A DNA stretch of 64,000 nucleotides from Plasmopara viticola (GCA_001695595.3 MBPM02000006.1:930001-994000); one strand, 5' to 3'. Shown: positions 19,425 through 33,094, counted from the stretch's first letter. Notes: generated by a model not told the origin, from the sequence alone. Numbers and translations are program-made.

Positions 19425-22400
19425 AAGTGTGTAAACCCTACTTTTGGCTTATGAACTGAAAGCTTGATTTTGGTTAGAAAAACTTATTGACAAAATTATC
19501 AAGCTTCAACGAGGTATTCCAATGAGAGTGTGGTCACAACAGTAGTGGGGAGCGACCAAGAATGTTATAACATCGGGTGCAAGCTACGCTTACCGTTTTG
19601 AATCTTGCAACGCCGCGTTATCTCTATGTGGAATTTGGTGCACTGCCATCACAAAAACACATTTTTTAAAAGATTGTGCTAGATCAACGGCTTTTTCTAG
19701 GCCTGATGCCATTCATGGACGTCAAGCGAAGAGTGAAAATATGATCAGGGAGAGTACCATTATTAGTCTTTTGGAAATCGGCTTTTCTAAACGCACAGAT
19801 AACTACTGAGAAAGAGAAAGGACGTCACACATAAAAAAGCTTCTCTTGATTGGTAAAGGTGTTTTGGAAATCTTTCGTTTCTAGGATCCATTGACACCTA
19901 AGCGGCAAAGCATCAAATGCTTGTTCACTGATGCGCTTATAAAGCTCCTTCTTTGATTTGTACAAGATAGAAGAAGTGCATACGAACCGATGGGCGAATA
20001 AAGATAGATTGAGCGTGGTTAATATGTTGGCAGAGTTAGAAACGCCTCCAGCGCCTCCTTGTAAACAAAATGCTTACTTACCTATAAACGTCAGTATCAA
20101 GCCGCCAATGTATCAGCACATTAGCGATTAAAACATCTCTTTTTCAGTCGCTGGAAATCTTTTTAAGTATTTACACATATTTAGGCTGGAAAGGCTATCG
20201 ACACGTTTTTCAATTTCAGTCATGCTCTGAAAAAAAGCCTTCAGTGCCTGCGCTATTGGATATACATGTCAACGCTAGACATTCTCCTCTCCAGCGCAGC
20301 ACCAAAGTACAAGCTTCTGCAATCCTTTATGTTTCTGCATGAATCGTCTGGCGCCACACCACGGAGCCTGATTGTATATCGCTCAACTCGTATGCCAGCA
20401 CCCCCTTTGTTGGTATGGAGAAAAGTGTTGGTCTGAGCTACGATCAACCATCAGACTGCAGAAGTTGAGTCATTTTGCAACCAGCTGGAAGCTCCAACAT
20501 CAAAAGATATCTATAGCACTCGATGATAGATAAAAAAACAAAGATGGAAGAAGACAAGAAGAACATTAACGCCAATTAAAGACGGCACATCTAATCTTCA
20601 TAAGCCTCACGAGAAAAGCAAAGTTCTCACTAGCGCCAAAAGTCAATCTCCAAACAGATTAGACTAATGCCATGCCAACGAGTTAGCGCCTAGCTAGAAG
20701 GACATCGTCTGTCAGCTAGTCAGCGTAGCATAAAGCACACATGGTTTGTGCCAAGGCGAGCAAAGAATAACATTATAGATGTCCAACGCTTTTTTAAAGC
20801 GTCCTTCACTAAATTGCCACCCGGCACAGAATGCACTAAGTTGGGTTCATTAAAGAGAATATGGAACAACCTTTTTGTCCGTTTATCAAACAAGTGCTAT
20901 TGATAATGAATGCGGTCTACCCTCCTTCATGTAGCTCAGCGACGAAGATCCAAACGTAAATCATTATGGGCGAATGCTTGTTGCACACCTTCGGCCTAGC
21001 GATGCATCTTTATCCCTTTAAGAAGCAAGCACCGAAAATCAGATTGAGCGAATGCAGCTTTGGGTTTAAATCAGATTGAGCGAATGCAGCTTTGGGTTAT
21101 AGACGGCTACTTGTATATAGGTTTTGAGCAATTATAATTACTATATCTTAAAATTCCAATTTTCTTCTTTTCATTCCGCTTCGGTCCAAATTTCTCGTTT
21201 CTTTGAAAGAGTCAGCAAACCCTTTTTGGGCTCCTAATTGGAATTCCTATCATCCGGGATTCCGTTTTGATGAGCACAAACGAAAAATTCTACTCTCCTG
21301 CGTGAGTTGCTCTTGAAGAAAAAGTGAACGCTTGCGGGTGCTTCAAAATCTTCACCTTAAAGTAAACAAACTTCAACATCTGCACGCTCAGGAACCATCT
21401 AGTGTCTATTTGGACCGTATTACTATTGCAACAGACAGTCGCGACTTAAGCCACTTGGGAAATGAAAGATTACAGTTCTTGTCAAGAAAAAAGCGATGCA
21501 AGAGCTTCCACGAGAAAGATGTTTCGATCGGCATCGATTTTTCGACGAATTGAAAATTGAAGCCATCGATGTACGGAACGATGACACGAGCACGTACTCG
21601 TTGTTCGAATTTGATTTTGCCGGAAATTGTGCCGCATCTTCCACCATCCGCAATATTCGTAGAGCAGTAAATCCATAGCAAACAGGCATTAGCATCTAGG
21701 TGTGATCCGATCCGAAAGTCCTCGTCTTGAAGTCGTTGGATGCCGTATTAATCGCTTGCTTCTGCTCAACAAGGCGTAAATCAAATCTCTTTTGTGCCAA
21801 AATCTGAGACCCTGAGACAATCGCTTTGACGTTACTCATTTCGTTTTTATAAAATGCAAGGAGATGATCGCACTAACGAACATCCACGTTAGGGGCAATC
21901 GATACAGCAATTGAAATTCTTGATGGAATAACCGCATCGTTGAGTAGAACCACCATCAACACTATTACAGAACCACTTGCAGCTGCTTTTTTTAGCTTCA
22001 TTGATCCCTTTAGTTCCTCACTAGATAACCCAACGCGTTGAGTTTCGCTCGCCTAGCATTCAGATATTAAAACCCACCAGTAACACTCCCTTCATTTATG
22101 GTCAGCCACATGTCGCTTTTCTTATACAACCCAGCTGCAGCTGACGCACATCGCACGTAACCTTGTTCGGTAGCTTGCCTTGATCGCTAATTTTTTAATC
22201 ACATATCGTGTCGCTCTCATCGACTCGCTCAGAGAATGCGCTTTCTGCTGCTCCAACTAATACACAGAGGGGCTTCACCACCTTTCGTTTTGTTTTTAAA
22301 ATGAAAAATCAAATAGGAATCTCCTTTTGAAACAAATTGCAAGAAGTGATACCGTGGTATCAATCAACAGTGGCACTAAAAGCAAACAACGCTGAAAATC

Positions 22401-22860
22401 AATGTGTGGCGTATGGAGACAAACACCATGGAAAAAACTTCCCGTTTGATGGTCAAATTGGTAAATCTACGAAGGAAACGAACCAACACCCTCACTTATG
22501 ATCGTAAGCAACTAACATTCGTATACGCGGAGCGTGTTGTGTTTATTTGAGCTGACTTACCAGTCGGGTAATTTGGATACGTCTGATACGTAATCGATTT
22601 TATGTATCTTCAACTAAACATGTGTAAAATACATCAAACGTTCATTTGAGGCAATTGGTAGACTTGATGGCCCTGGAAAACACCATTTTCCCTGTCCACC
22701 CCAGTAAATGTTCAGAGAGAAAAAGGTCTACTGATGATGCAGAGGATTTATCGTTCGTCCTACAGAAGTTGGTCCCTTTTTGATCTTGACTAAAGCAAAT
22801 TTATGCGACTGGCTGAAAGGCTAAATGTTAATTAAACTAAAACACGTGCAGTAAATTACG
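19425..22860. other. Gene-poor stretch
   Basis: No intact gene. Short frames (20253-20447, 21332-21695 on either strand) have no recognisable domain. Holds a 32-bp tandem duplication at 21036-21099. Confidence 0.35.
21036..21099 (+). repeat. 32-bp tandem duplication
   Basis: The unit AAATCAGATTGAGCGAATGC followed by AGCTTTGGGTTT occurs twice in a row, at 21036-21067 and 21068-21099, essentially unchanged. Confidence 0.9.
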
Positions 22861-23195
22861 GGAAAGGTTGGGGTGACGCCCTCCTTCCAAGCGCGGGGGC
22901 TAAATGCTCGCGCGCTTCGGGCAGGTGCTCTCGGGCATCTGCAGGTCTCTTACGAGTCTCACCCTCGACGCGACGGTCTCCAGCACCAGGGCGCCACCTG
23001 GGCTTTTGCCAAGTCAAAGTTAAACAAAATAATGGAAGACCCTCACGACCTCGGTGCTGGATGCACTGCCCGCCGAAGGAGACCCAACGTATGCGGACAC
23101 CACACTATGCCGTGGACTAGCCAGATTGAGCCTAGCACGTGCATAACTTGGCAACGCGATAACGTAATACAATACAATACAATACCATATAATGT
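22861..23195 (+). mobile_element. Short (0.32 kb) LINE derivative, copy E
   Basis: Same structure and same two internal junctions as the copies at 14616-14943 and 54337-54656: 5' end from GGAAAGGTTGGGGTGACGCC, fragment with GGCGCCACCTGGGC, then AAAATAATGGAAGACC and the 3' end. Its tail is different, built of ACAAT units (23166-23190) rather than ATTAC. No clear target duplication was found. It lies just upstream of the virus-like relics at 23.2-27.2 kb. Confidence 0.85.
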
Positions 23196-23199
23196 TCAA

Positions 23200-24850
23200 T
23201 TGATTGTACGTTAAGTTAACAAGGAGATTTATTGATATCTAAAATAATCACAGCAAAGGTCGAATTTTCTTTTTGCAGGATAACGGTATCAAAAAAGGAC
23301 TCTTGGGGATATCTACCACAACAATGCTTCAGCATTAATAAAGTTTACCTCAGTGCTTTTGGCAACAGTTGAAAGCTTTTTGACCAACTCTACTAATTTC
23401 ATCAGGGTATCTTAAATTTTAATTATGTCGGCTGACAGATCATACACTTTGTAAACCATTTTTTTCGACTATCGGATTTTAAGCGGCCGGTAAATTTTCA
23501 TGGTGGCAAGGATTTTCGTCGTATGTCCGAGTAATTTTTTTAAGTGTTTAAGGTTTATACCGAGATTGTAAATTTCTGCTAGTTGTGCGAGCAGACACGA
23601 TGCGTAATGATAGCTTACATTCATTATGGTCGCAGTAAATCCAATGAGTTCAAAATTCCTGTACTTAGTTGACAATGCCTGGCGATGTTTGAGACATTCA
23701 GGTGGATTGAAAAAAAAATGCTTGCTAAAAAGCGGTTGATATATTCACAAATTAGTTGCCTTTAGTACATCTGCTGCAGTAGAAAGCTTTAAATCAATAA
23801 ATCGTACGCTCAGGTGTTTTAACGAATATATTTATACTTCAAATGCATGAATGCACAACCGGACATTAATGTAATGAGGCCATTTGTCAAATTCTTTTTT
23901 TGATGACAACTGTGCAAACTTCACTGTATGTTATGTCATTTTTCTTCGTTTGACATTCAATGATTGCCTTTCAGTCATATAAGCGTCTGCATTGATAGTC
24001 AGCGGTTTCGATTTCTTTGACATTTGAGCCGCTGACCTTTTGTGAGTTTGTGTTCCATTTGGGGTCTTACTGGCTCCGCAAATAGTTTAATGTCCCCTGG
24101 TGTGAATGTATTCTCATCAACCAGAATCCCGATTTCCTTGTCTATACCAGCAAATCACCTACGTTTCTATAAAACCAAATCTGGCTGATCTTTGTAACGC
24201 TTTGTCAATGAGTCCATTGCTCGATTCGACACAGACGTTTTGCGGTTTATCAAGCAATTTGGTCTTCAAACTGTCATCGTCAATTTATGCCATGTCAGCA
24301 GTAGCAGTCATATCTGGCTCCGGAAAAGGGCACAATGAACGGCTTGCAACGACATTCTCTCGTGGCTCCATTGTTGTTAAGTGCCTAGCAAGAATGGTAT
24401 ATCATGATTAAGATTAAACACTTTGATAACTTAATTTGCATTCCCTCGTTTGTTTTCTTCTGCAAATGAAAGCGACTGAGTCTTGTAATATCACTAACGA
24501 TTGTAATGCGATTTGAAAATTCGATTTAAGCAGCATCGCTGATTTGTGTAGAGGAATTCCTTAGCATGTTTATGTTAACGCCTGACATTTCACACCAATA
24601 AAGCTCAGCTCGATAGAATCGTGAGATTGCTTCTCCTTCGCATATCAATAGTTGTTTCTGCGAGCTCATAAGTCTAATCACTTTCTTTAAAACATGTCAC
24701 AGTCTTAACTTGAAGTGCTGGCAAGTCACTTAGCTGCAAGTTCCGCAAATTGGTCATCAAATTGGACATCTAATTGCTTTGCTTAATAAAAAAAAAGCTG
24801 CTGATCCAAAGTATGAAATTTCTCCACTCGGTCCTCTCACTTGTTCACGT
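23200..24850 (-). pseudogene. Virus-like AEP primase / D5 helicase relic, copy 1
   Basis: The minus strand carries frame-shifted pieces of an AEP primase with D5-type linker. In order are a segment aligning with the primase core (SSTQISDA, IEFSNRIT near 24490-24570), the basic motif ENKRGN in an adjacent frame near 24455, the linker block VDENTFTPGDI near 24100, and the D5-N block ending in VYDLSAD near 23430 after IYNLGINLKHLKKLLGHT (23469-23675). The same blocks recur in the relics at 25916-27220, 51480-52601 and 62060-63840, which is how they were identified. The helicase P-loop is not visible here, so the copy is truncated as well as broken. Primase-helicases of this kind start DNA replication in Polinton-like viruses, virophages and large DNA viruses. 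Identification rests on cross-copy similarity and is moderate. Confidence 0.5.
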
Positions 24851-24856
24851 TTTCAT

Positions 24857-25850
24857 TTACGATGTTGTCCACCTGATTCGCGTCAGCGCAATTTTGCCAA
24901 TCTGATAGAGATGACCAGCAAGCACGTTGCAAGCATTTAACTCACCGAGATAGTCGCTTGCGTGGCTTGGCTGAAATTTACCAAACTGTCGCTTTCGCCG
25001 ATCCAAAACCCCAGCTGTATTACCAGTTCCAGCATTTTTCAGAGCAAAGAAAATGTCGACGCCTGCTCTGCCGTCGTCAATTACTACGATAAGGCCACTT
25101 AATGTCCAATCGATCTTCTTCAATTGATTCCCTTTTCGTAAAATGAGCTGAGGAGCCGAGGCGTTAAATGCACCTGCTCACTGTAAATTTTCGATCAAAC
25201 AAGCTTCACGGAGATGGCACGCATTAAAGCAGGCATCCGCGCAAAAGGCAGGAGATTTCTTAGCGTCACTGTCGAGTGCATAACAGCTAAGAGCGCATTG
25301 ATTCTGTATCAAAACAAGCACCGAACTTTTTCCACAAACTGCCATGGGAAAAGCTCGAATATCGGTGCATCCACCATATTCCTCAAGTCGTTAGAAGCCA
25401 GCGCGAAGTCTCATAATTTTGATTCTTTTTAATTGGTCTTTGTAAGCTATCCACCGACTTATTGCATTGGATCGCGCAGAAAACGCGCATTTGCCGTTCC
25501 GACCAACGCACAAATGAGCCCGTCTTTTTTCCTGACTGGGATAATCGGATCAATAAAATTTAGATGAAAATGATGGCCCGGGAATCTAAAATTCCGACAT
25601 TGAAACCGATTCCAACACCATGCTGGTGTCAATAAAATATCATTGATACTCAATAATGAAATTTGTATCCGCTAATTTGTCAGGAATAACGCAGTATCGC
25701 TTGGTGCTTCCGGCATTGCCTGCGCGACTGTCGATACGAGGAGCAACCTCATCATTGACATCCTCCTCGCGTTTCCTATCGAACGATGCATGGATCTTAC
25801 AAAGACTGGACATCATTATATCCAATTAAATTGCCTATTTTCAAAATTTG
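24857..25850 (-). pseudogene. Virus-associated relic, possible capsid fragment
   Basis: Three minus-strand frames (25640-25825, 25459-25653, 24857-25123) lie between two primase relics. The middle one reads NFRFPGHHFHLNFIDPIIPV then RKKDG, which recalls the first strands of a jelly-roll major capsid protein (x-F-x-IPG....D......KKDG). The last reads DYLGELNACNVLAGHLYQIG then KIALTRIR, recalling the segment before the second jelly roll. The likeness is by eye only, and several frameshifts intervene. I list it as an unidentified relic with a capsid hypothesis. An unrelated viral gene is just as possible. Confidence 0.25.
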
Positions 25851-25915
25851 TGATCGATCGAATACCGATTTACCTCTCTTCAATTGATCGAGTGTACAGC
25901 AAGCTGAGGAGCAGC

Positions 25916-27220
25916 TCAGATATTGCAGAGCTGTTGATTCATAAACAAAATCACTGACAATTTTTCGTTATGAATGATGTCCTGCGGTGGATTGTTGAGT
26001 ATCGGATGGCAGTCAGATTCGTGCGTGCAACGAAAGCCCGTACGTCTCGTCAACATCGGCAAATGCTTCAAGGCCAGTACGTAAAGTTTATTTATAAAAC
26101 ACGCTTGAAAGGACAGAGCTCGTCCGATTAAGAGCTTTTTTCGGATTTTGATATGGCTTGCGGCTGACAGATTATACACTCCGTTGTTTTACATTTTGTA
26201 ATTAATGCAAAATCGGGATGATCTTAACAAAATCGAGCGATTTGTCTTTTTTTCTTAAAAGAAAACAGATTTGATTCGTCACTTGCAAAGATAATCGTCA
26301 GATACAAAACAAAGTGTCTAACATGTATGCATTTGTCGGACAAACAAGATTGGTCCTTAGCCGTATGAGCGTCTGTATTGCTCGCGAACGATTTAACTAA
26401 AAAGGAACTTCAGTCGCTTAGCTTTAGTAAATTTGCGTGCTACTTGACGAACTGTTTTCTTGTCGACATAAGCCAATATTTCGATATTTTCTGGTGGAAA
26501 TGCATCCTCGTCAACTTATATGGCAGTAGTACAACGCTCACACAAGCAAAAGCCCCTAGACTTCCTCAGAAGCATGTGTAAATCTAAACAAAACAAGTTG
26601 TTTTTTTCATTAAAGACCAACAGCATTGTGTCATCGCTTCGGGAATGTGGTTACAAACGGAGCAATTTGATAGTTCAGTGCGCTTCATATTGACAACTCT
26701 GTCTTCGGAAGCTGATCCATTCTCATCGTTGACTAAAAGGTGGTATCTTGTATTCGTTTTGAATTTATTAATCCCTTCGTCAATGAGCTCATTATTCGAC
26801 TCGGCAACGATCTCTTGCCGTCCATCAACTAAAATATCACCCAATCGCTCATCAGATCGTAGATTGTGTACGCCAGATTCAGCAAAAATGCTGCATTTGA
26901 GGCCGAGGTGAAAAACCAGGATCCTTTAAGTGTCTCCAACATCGCTGATTTGTGTAAATGATTTGTTCGGCATATATTAGACATTTGCAGAATAAAGTCG
27001 ATGTTAATAGCAGTATGATTGAAGTGGTAACTGTAACAGTTGTTCTCGTAAACGTATGGATAGTCAGAGGTCGCGCATAGCGTTTTTGGCAACATAGTCG
27101 CGCTATGTCCCCGCTATGCAGTACTATGTGCAGAAGCTGCAATCCAACCCACACTTTGCCCAAATTGAAGCACCTACCGGTATGTATTGCAGAGCTTGCA
27201 ACGCAGTCTGAACCCAAATC
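25916..27220 (-). pseudogene. Virus-like AEP primase / D5 helicase relic, copy 2
   Basis: Reading down the minus strand there are: VYENNCYSYHFNHTAINIDF near 27040 (the AEP pattern with tyrosines and histidine before VNI); the ESNNELIDEGINKFKTNTRY block (26584-26844); the zinc-ribbon-like RTELSNCSVCN; a linker block matching DEDAFPPENI then VRQVARKFTKAKRLKF near 26400-26510; QYRRSYG near 26360; and the D5-N entry YNLSAASHIKIRKK (25916-26179). The block order equals that of the plus-strand relic at 62060-63840. Stops and frame changes disable it. Copies 1 and 2 lie in the same orientation about 1 kb apart, so they come either from two insertions or from a tandem duplication. Confidence 0.55.
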
Positions 27221-30200
27221 ATGGTCCCACCCTACAACAAAGTCGCTATGTGATCACAAACCACTCACTCTTGAGTCTATAATGAGACTATGATGAGGAA
27301 GTGACAGCTTGGATCCATACGCACATCATGTATACCGATATATGGTAGCCCTAAGCTAAATGTGATTTACTGCTAATTTACCGATCGACAAAATAGTACA
27401 CTCGCACACCCACTTTCAAACTTCTTGGGGTAATTTACAACCCTTTATTATGTTTGGACAATCCGCTCTGGCTTGAGGGTAAGCTTTATCAAAGGATCTT
27501 ACTGGACAGTACATCAAGTCTATCAAACTATAGATGAAAGCTGTGCATGTTCGAATTCTATATAATTTTAGCAATTACGTCGGCTTGTCCATCTCTGGCT
27601 TGTATGCCTGCTGCTCTAGCCACACAAAAAATCTCTCGTTTGAAGGATGACGGCTGTAGTCGCTCTCATGATCAATGATCTCCTACTGACAGGTTATTTG
27701 GTCTTGCCACAATTCTATATCGTCAGAATGTACTGGTGAAAAAAAGTATTGTGGCCTAGATGGATGACAGATTATCGTCGCGCGGACTAGCTAGATCACT
27801 TAGAAAATTTGTTCAGTATTTCGCACTTTTCTTAGACTTCGAGAGTTGATACAGGTGTGAACGTAGCCATCTAATACTGCGTATATAATTGACCACTACA
27901 CGTCACTTTGATGCACCCTTCTTGGATCCTCCCGTCTTTTGTTGCGTAAATCTCGCTGATGCTGATGTTAGTCGATGTACGCACGAGACGCGTCAACGTG
28001 TTGATTTGACGCAGACACCGCATCTTAAAAATGAAATGCTCGTTTCGAGCCAATAACGACCATGGCATCATTGTTATCACTGAGAAAGCATACAGCGTTT
28101 CTTGCAACTCAAATTTACCTTCTTGCGGCAACCTTCGAAATCTCGGGTGTGGCATAGAAGTCCTACACATTAAACAATGCATTAATTTCAATGATCAAAT
28201 AAATAAGAGCCACCTAGTTATACCAATCAATCATTTTTGATCGTAAGCTGTAGATACGGAGCAAATTTTCGAAATTACGGTGATACGTTTATTTGATCTC
28301 ATGAACGACGGGCTTTCAAGCTAGTGGTCAATGCGATTTAGACATGTATTTGACATCGAGGTCGTAATGTTGGTTCAATATTTTCGATACTAACACGAAA
28401 ACTAAACAAAAATGAATTTGATCTAAACAAAATGCGTACCATGAATAAAATTGATACTTTCTCGATATACATATCAAGACATTTGATGAAATTCAATCTC
28501 CTATGACCCTGATAGAATTCATTATCTTTGCCTAATCAAGCAACATTTTGAGGCAAAATGTTTTGCAATTTGCAGGTAAGAGATCTTCTCACTAGCCCAA
28601 TAGTAACTTTACATTTGTTGTCCCTCAGTAAAGCTTCACAACAAACTTTATTTTTAAGATATCTCAGTTTTTTATTTCTTATCATCGATCTCTTTTTTTA
28701 ATAGTAGAGCCACATATGTACGTTTTGGCGGGACAAATTGAAACTCGCGGAAGTGTTGTAAATTAGCGCCATGATTGCTTATCTAGTAACAAGCAATTTG
28801 CATGAGACGACAGCCTATAATTGCCGGGCAAAGGCAAAGTGTGATGATTAAGCAAGAAACTATGTCTCTGATGGTTGGCTGTTAATCTATCTGGAGGGAC
28901 GTACTCACGAAGTTATTCATACAAAAGCCAGGTGACTCTTGGTACGCCACAGCTTCGTAGCACGCACAAGCACATAAATGACATACTTGCAATATAAGAA
29001 GAGCGTAATGACAGCACGACGAAAATATAGTAAGATTCTATAATGCACATCAGTCCAAGTTTGATTCGCAATGTAATCCACATAGTCTTGAGCTAGCTAA
29101 TATAATTTTCTTTAACTAAGGACAGCTCGTATTGCAAACCATTCGTGATAAGCCAAGCAATGTGACCCGTACCGTATCGCAAATCCCCATTACCGTCTTA
29201 CCTAAAAAAATTCCTAACGCTATCACATCCCAAAATTCGGTCCAAAAAATCTTCTTACCAGATTGACCAAGCTTTTCATCAAGAAACATTTTAATTTAAG
29301 TGTTTCCGCTAGGTACAGTCTCTTGTAAGTACAGCCAATTCAAAAATCTCCAATCAATTCCCCGAGAATCAGACGTCTGCTTGCCTCGTTAGCTTAAAAA
29401 TGCCTGATTGAGAAAACTAAAACTTTATCACACATATTTTTTCAGCCCATGAAAGTTAATGATTGAGAGTTAAAAGTCCATCTCGTCACGGCTCTAACAA
29501 GACATGGTCGATCTACTAGAAACATTATCGAACAGCAGCATCCGCAAGATGTTGCCTTGCTTATTTGCGTATCGAAAGTATTAGTCGACATTGGTATCTT
29601 TATGGTGCCCGGTCAATTATCGATCGATATAAAAAAGAATAAATGCATTGTGGTACTTCCACGACGTTACTTCGCTAACTCACATTCCGATAGCATTGGT
29701 AAATATTAATTACCTTTCGGCAGTAGAATGTCTTGTCCCTGACTTTTCTACAGCATTCAAGACCAAAAAAATTATTTTTGTGCAGGTGAGGAAAGGTCTT
29801 GTTCGTCTTGTATACCTTCATATTTTTCTTTGTCTCTTCATCTTTATTAAAGTCATACTTATCTCAGTCAAAAATTTATCTACTTTATCACTTATACATC
29901 AGTGGGGGCACAACTTCATTTCTACTGGAAGAAATAATCACAGCACGAAGCTTGTATATTTGCGTTGCAAAAAAAAATCTTGTATCATACAAGAATCAGC
30001 AAAATCCCCGCAAAAGCCTATAGAGTCTGGACAAACACCATGTCTGTTTTTGCAAAATAACATCAGCGTGCATCTGGTCACTTAGAAGCTGCTGCTGCTA
30101 TTCAGGAGGAAGATGCAAAGCCATGACGGGAGCGGCATTCTTCAATACTCCTCGATCACCAAGGCCGAAGATACTTCCATGTGGAGTGCATTGTAAGGAT

Positions 30201-32716
30201 GAGACTGTTGCACTGGCGACGAAAGATTTTGTTTAGTATGCACGACTAATCCGGTCCAAAGCACTCAAGTACCGGTTTGAGCCAGACAAAGACTATCGTG
30301 ATCTGGAATCAGTGTCAAAGGATGCTACATAACAAATCGGTCTGGTGGTAGCATACTGGGGTAAAGTAAAAGCTTCATAATACTTGCAATACTTACAAAG
30401 CAAGGGTAGCATTATGCGAGGTCGAGAGATCTCAGGGACGAGCCCAAAAATTGGGCGAATTGTGCGATAAGCTGTCGGACGTAACGCAATTCTTCCGATT
30501 GAGCTGAGGCCACAATGAAAGTCTGCTTGATTTTGAAAGAAGGATCTTACTTATATCGTAGAAGTGACTCTTTAGGCTTTTCACGATGCTAAGCCAATTT
30601 TTTTAATGAAATTTAGTCCGATGCTTAGCGCATACGCATCATCACCATGAGCTCGCACTGCTCTCTTTAAATCCACTTAACTTTGTAGATGCCACAATAA
30701 AAGTGGCCGATGGAAGCCTTTGTGTAGCGCAAAGCAGGCGAGTTTACTGCGTGGCACCGTGGCCTGCACCGGACCGAGCTTGGTCGACCGATTCTCTTTT
30801 GTCGGATTCGTATTTTAGAGAGAGGTAAACATCGTGCGGGACGGCATTATTTGTCAGTTCTCGGCGGTAGTCAAGTCATGTAGCCCCTCCCTCATTGCGT
30901 TAGTGAGCTTTACCCCCCAAAAAAGCATCAAGGTTGATTAATACCCCCTTCCTTAACATTCTCTATTATTAAGAGCGAACAGCACAATCTGTCTTCTCAA
31001 GCATGCGTAGACGGGATAGAGCCATAACTTGGCAATTAAAGCGTCTCGTTGTGTCTTCCCGAGCATGCGAAAAAGGGCAGAGCCATAACAAAGTGAATAA
31101 TAGCCAAGACTCTATGTAGGATGCCTTTGCTGACAAGGTATGGTCATAAGGGTAATGACAAGTCTTATGGAAATATTAAAAATCTGACAAGTTCATTGCT
31201 AGCCTACGTATTTTCGCAACCTTAGCGGGAGAATCCCAGAGAAATGCTTGCTAAAGCATCCGCAGCGCTCCTCTCTAGTGCATTTAGGCAAGGAAATAAG
31301 AAGGCGCACGTTCTTTGACACTGTAAACAAGAAGGTTCTTTTAAACCTTTCCTACCTAGACAGCTTTCTAGGAAGAAAGATGCTTTAAAACGTCGCTTGC
31401 AACGCAGGCGTAAAATTGGGTAGGCGTAGCTTTTGCTGCAAACTCAGCTTTGACGTTGAAGCGCGGTCTTATAAATAAGTTTTTTTAAAAGACCGAAGCC
31501 TCATTCTTGAGAAATGTTTTGGATATCACCGAATGACTAGATCAACGGGTAAAGTATTTGCTGCCTGCTTGGTGTCTCGACGGCAAGCTGATCAGAACTT
31601 GTCAAATATTATCTGATAACGCAAGCACTTAAGCTTAGTATTAAAGTTTCAAGCTGAAGTAGAAAAAGAATCGGCTTTCGTGAAAGTCGCCCGCCCTATT
31701 TTGAAGAGCAAGGTCGTAAAATTATCAGATTTTTAGCTAGTATTGTGCTAATGCTTCGAATTTCGCACGATCTCACTGATCTCGAAGCGGGTGCGGACTC
31801 AAACACCGAAACTCAAAGCTTTAACATATGGCTTTTCCACTACATTGTCAATTGCGACTGACCACTGCGTAACGGTACTTACGAATTTTTTTTTGTAAAA
31901 TTAAGCTGATTATAAAGTGTACCGCGTGGACTATATCACTAAAAGCGACAACATAGTTTTACACGGATTGACCGACACATTGTGCCAGCACTTCGCCGAT
32001 TAACACACTAGTCTGCAAGTCGGAGATTGCGCTTCTTACCTCTGTAATAATATATGTACATATATCTATTATAACTGCAAGTATTGCGGAAATACCAGAA
32101 TCCCTCTGCGTATGGTCAAATTATGTCTCGACTTTGACTCGATTCAAATGAAATTCTGTGGAGCATACGTTATAAATGTAACCGACAATACATAAAAAGA
32201 AATATCCACGCATTTTTGTCGTTACTATTACACTCTCTACTCTACGGCAGTTCTGTAGACCGAACGACCGCAACAGTTTGAACGGTGTTCGACATGTTCA
32301 TGACGAAGCATACAAGAAATGCTTTCCCACTTTTTCGTATCGGTTTAAAGCTGCTTTCGTATAGGGCGATCTCCTGCTTAAATCGAAAAGATTATCTGCA
32401 CGTTTAAATCAAGAAAGAAATTACATGGTTGCTATCGCCTGGCCACAGTTGTCCAGCGAATTAACTCATGAGGTCACGCACGACCTCTTAACGTGACCTT
32501 TGGTCGTAATACGCGGTATCCAGCCAGTCGTGCGTAAACATCTGACATCCAGTCAATAAGCGGAATCTTTTTCAAGGAAGTTTCGGTAGCCTTTCGCACA
32601 GTGTAACGTCAGTAACCAGGCCGAATAGTAGCCGCTCATCGTTAAAGGCGCCCGATCGTGCGTCCAATTTCAATGGTCATTTTCGGATTTGGCCGCTCAA
32701 GACGCAGTTACACGTA
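27221..32716. other. Long AT-rich gene desert
   Basis: 5.5 kb without a recognisable gene. The longest frame is at 29648-30085 on plus (145 codons); it has a hydrophobic stretch (YLHIFLCLFIFIKVILIS) but no conserved motif. An imperfect direct repeat of about 37 bp (containing AGCATGCG and GAGCCATAAC) occurs at about 30991-31028 and 31052-31089. Probably decayed mobile or viral DNA beyond recognition. Confidence 0.4.
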
Positions 32717-33094
32717 GTGTCTATCACCATGGTCGATGCTATCATTGCAAGCACTAAAGTTTCTACCAAGGCACTCCGACGACGGTCACGGTCTGAAGGA
32801 TCCAGTAAAGCAGCCGAGGAGCTTCATGCGTCGCTTTTGCCGTCAGGGCCTTCATCAACAAACAAGTCTTTATCGCGTTTGGCGGAACTCTATGTCCCGA
32901 CGTCTCAAGGAATGGTTTTTCAGGACGAAGAATTTCAACGTGCAATGGCTGCTAAGGCAGAACTTTTAATTGTGACTGCTGTAAGTTCTGAAAGCTCTAA
33001 GCGCAATGCGCTCATTGCAAAGAAGGCCCTCAAGTACCGCCAAATGCGCTCCCGACAGGCAACTTGCGCACTACGATCTTCGGCTTTAGCATAG
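32717..33094 (+). CDS. Small uncharacterised paralogous protein, member 3
   Basis: A 125-aa single-exon frame, the most diverged of the four family members. The diagnostic C-terminal block is kept: VPTSQGMVFQDEEF (in place of CTAQGVVF) and KRNALIAKKALKYRQMRSR. The N-terminal half is serine-, lysine- and arginine-rich (KALRRRSRSEGSSKAAEELH). No signal peptide or membrane segment. It lies 216 bp upstream of a tetraspanin-like gene on the same strand. A second ATG (MVDAII) follows four codons in. Function unknown. Confidence 0.65.
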   Translation: MSITMVDAIIASTKVSTKALRRRSRSEGSSKAAEELHASLLPSGPSSTNKSLSRLAELYVPTSQGMVFQDEEFQRAMAAKAELLIVTAVSSESSKRNALIAKKALKYRQMRSRQATCALRSSALA

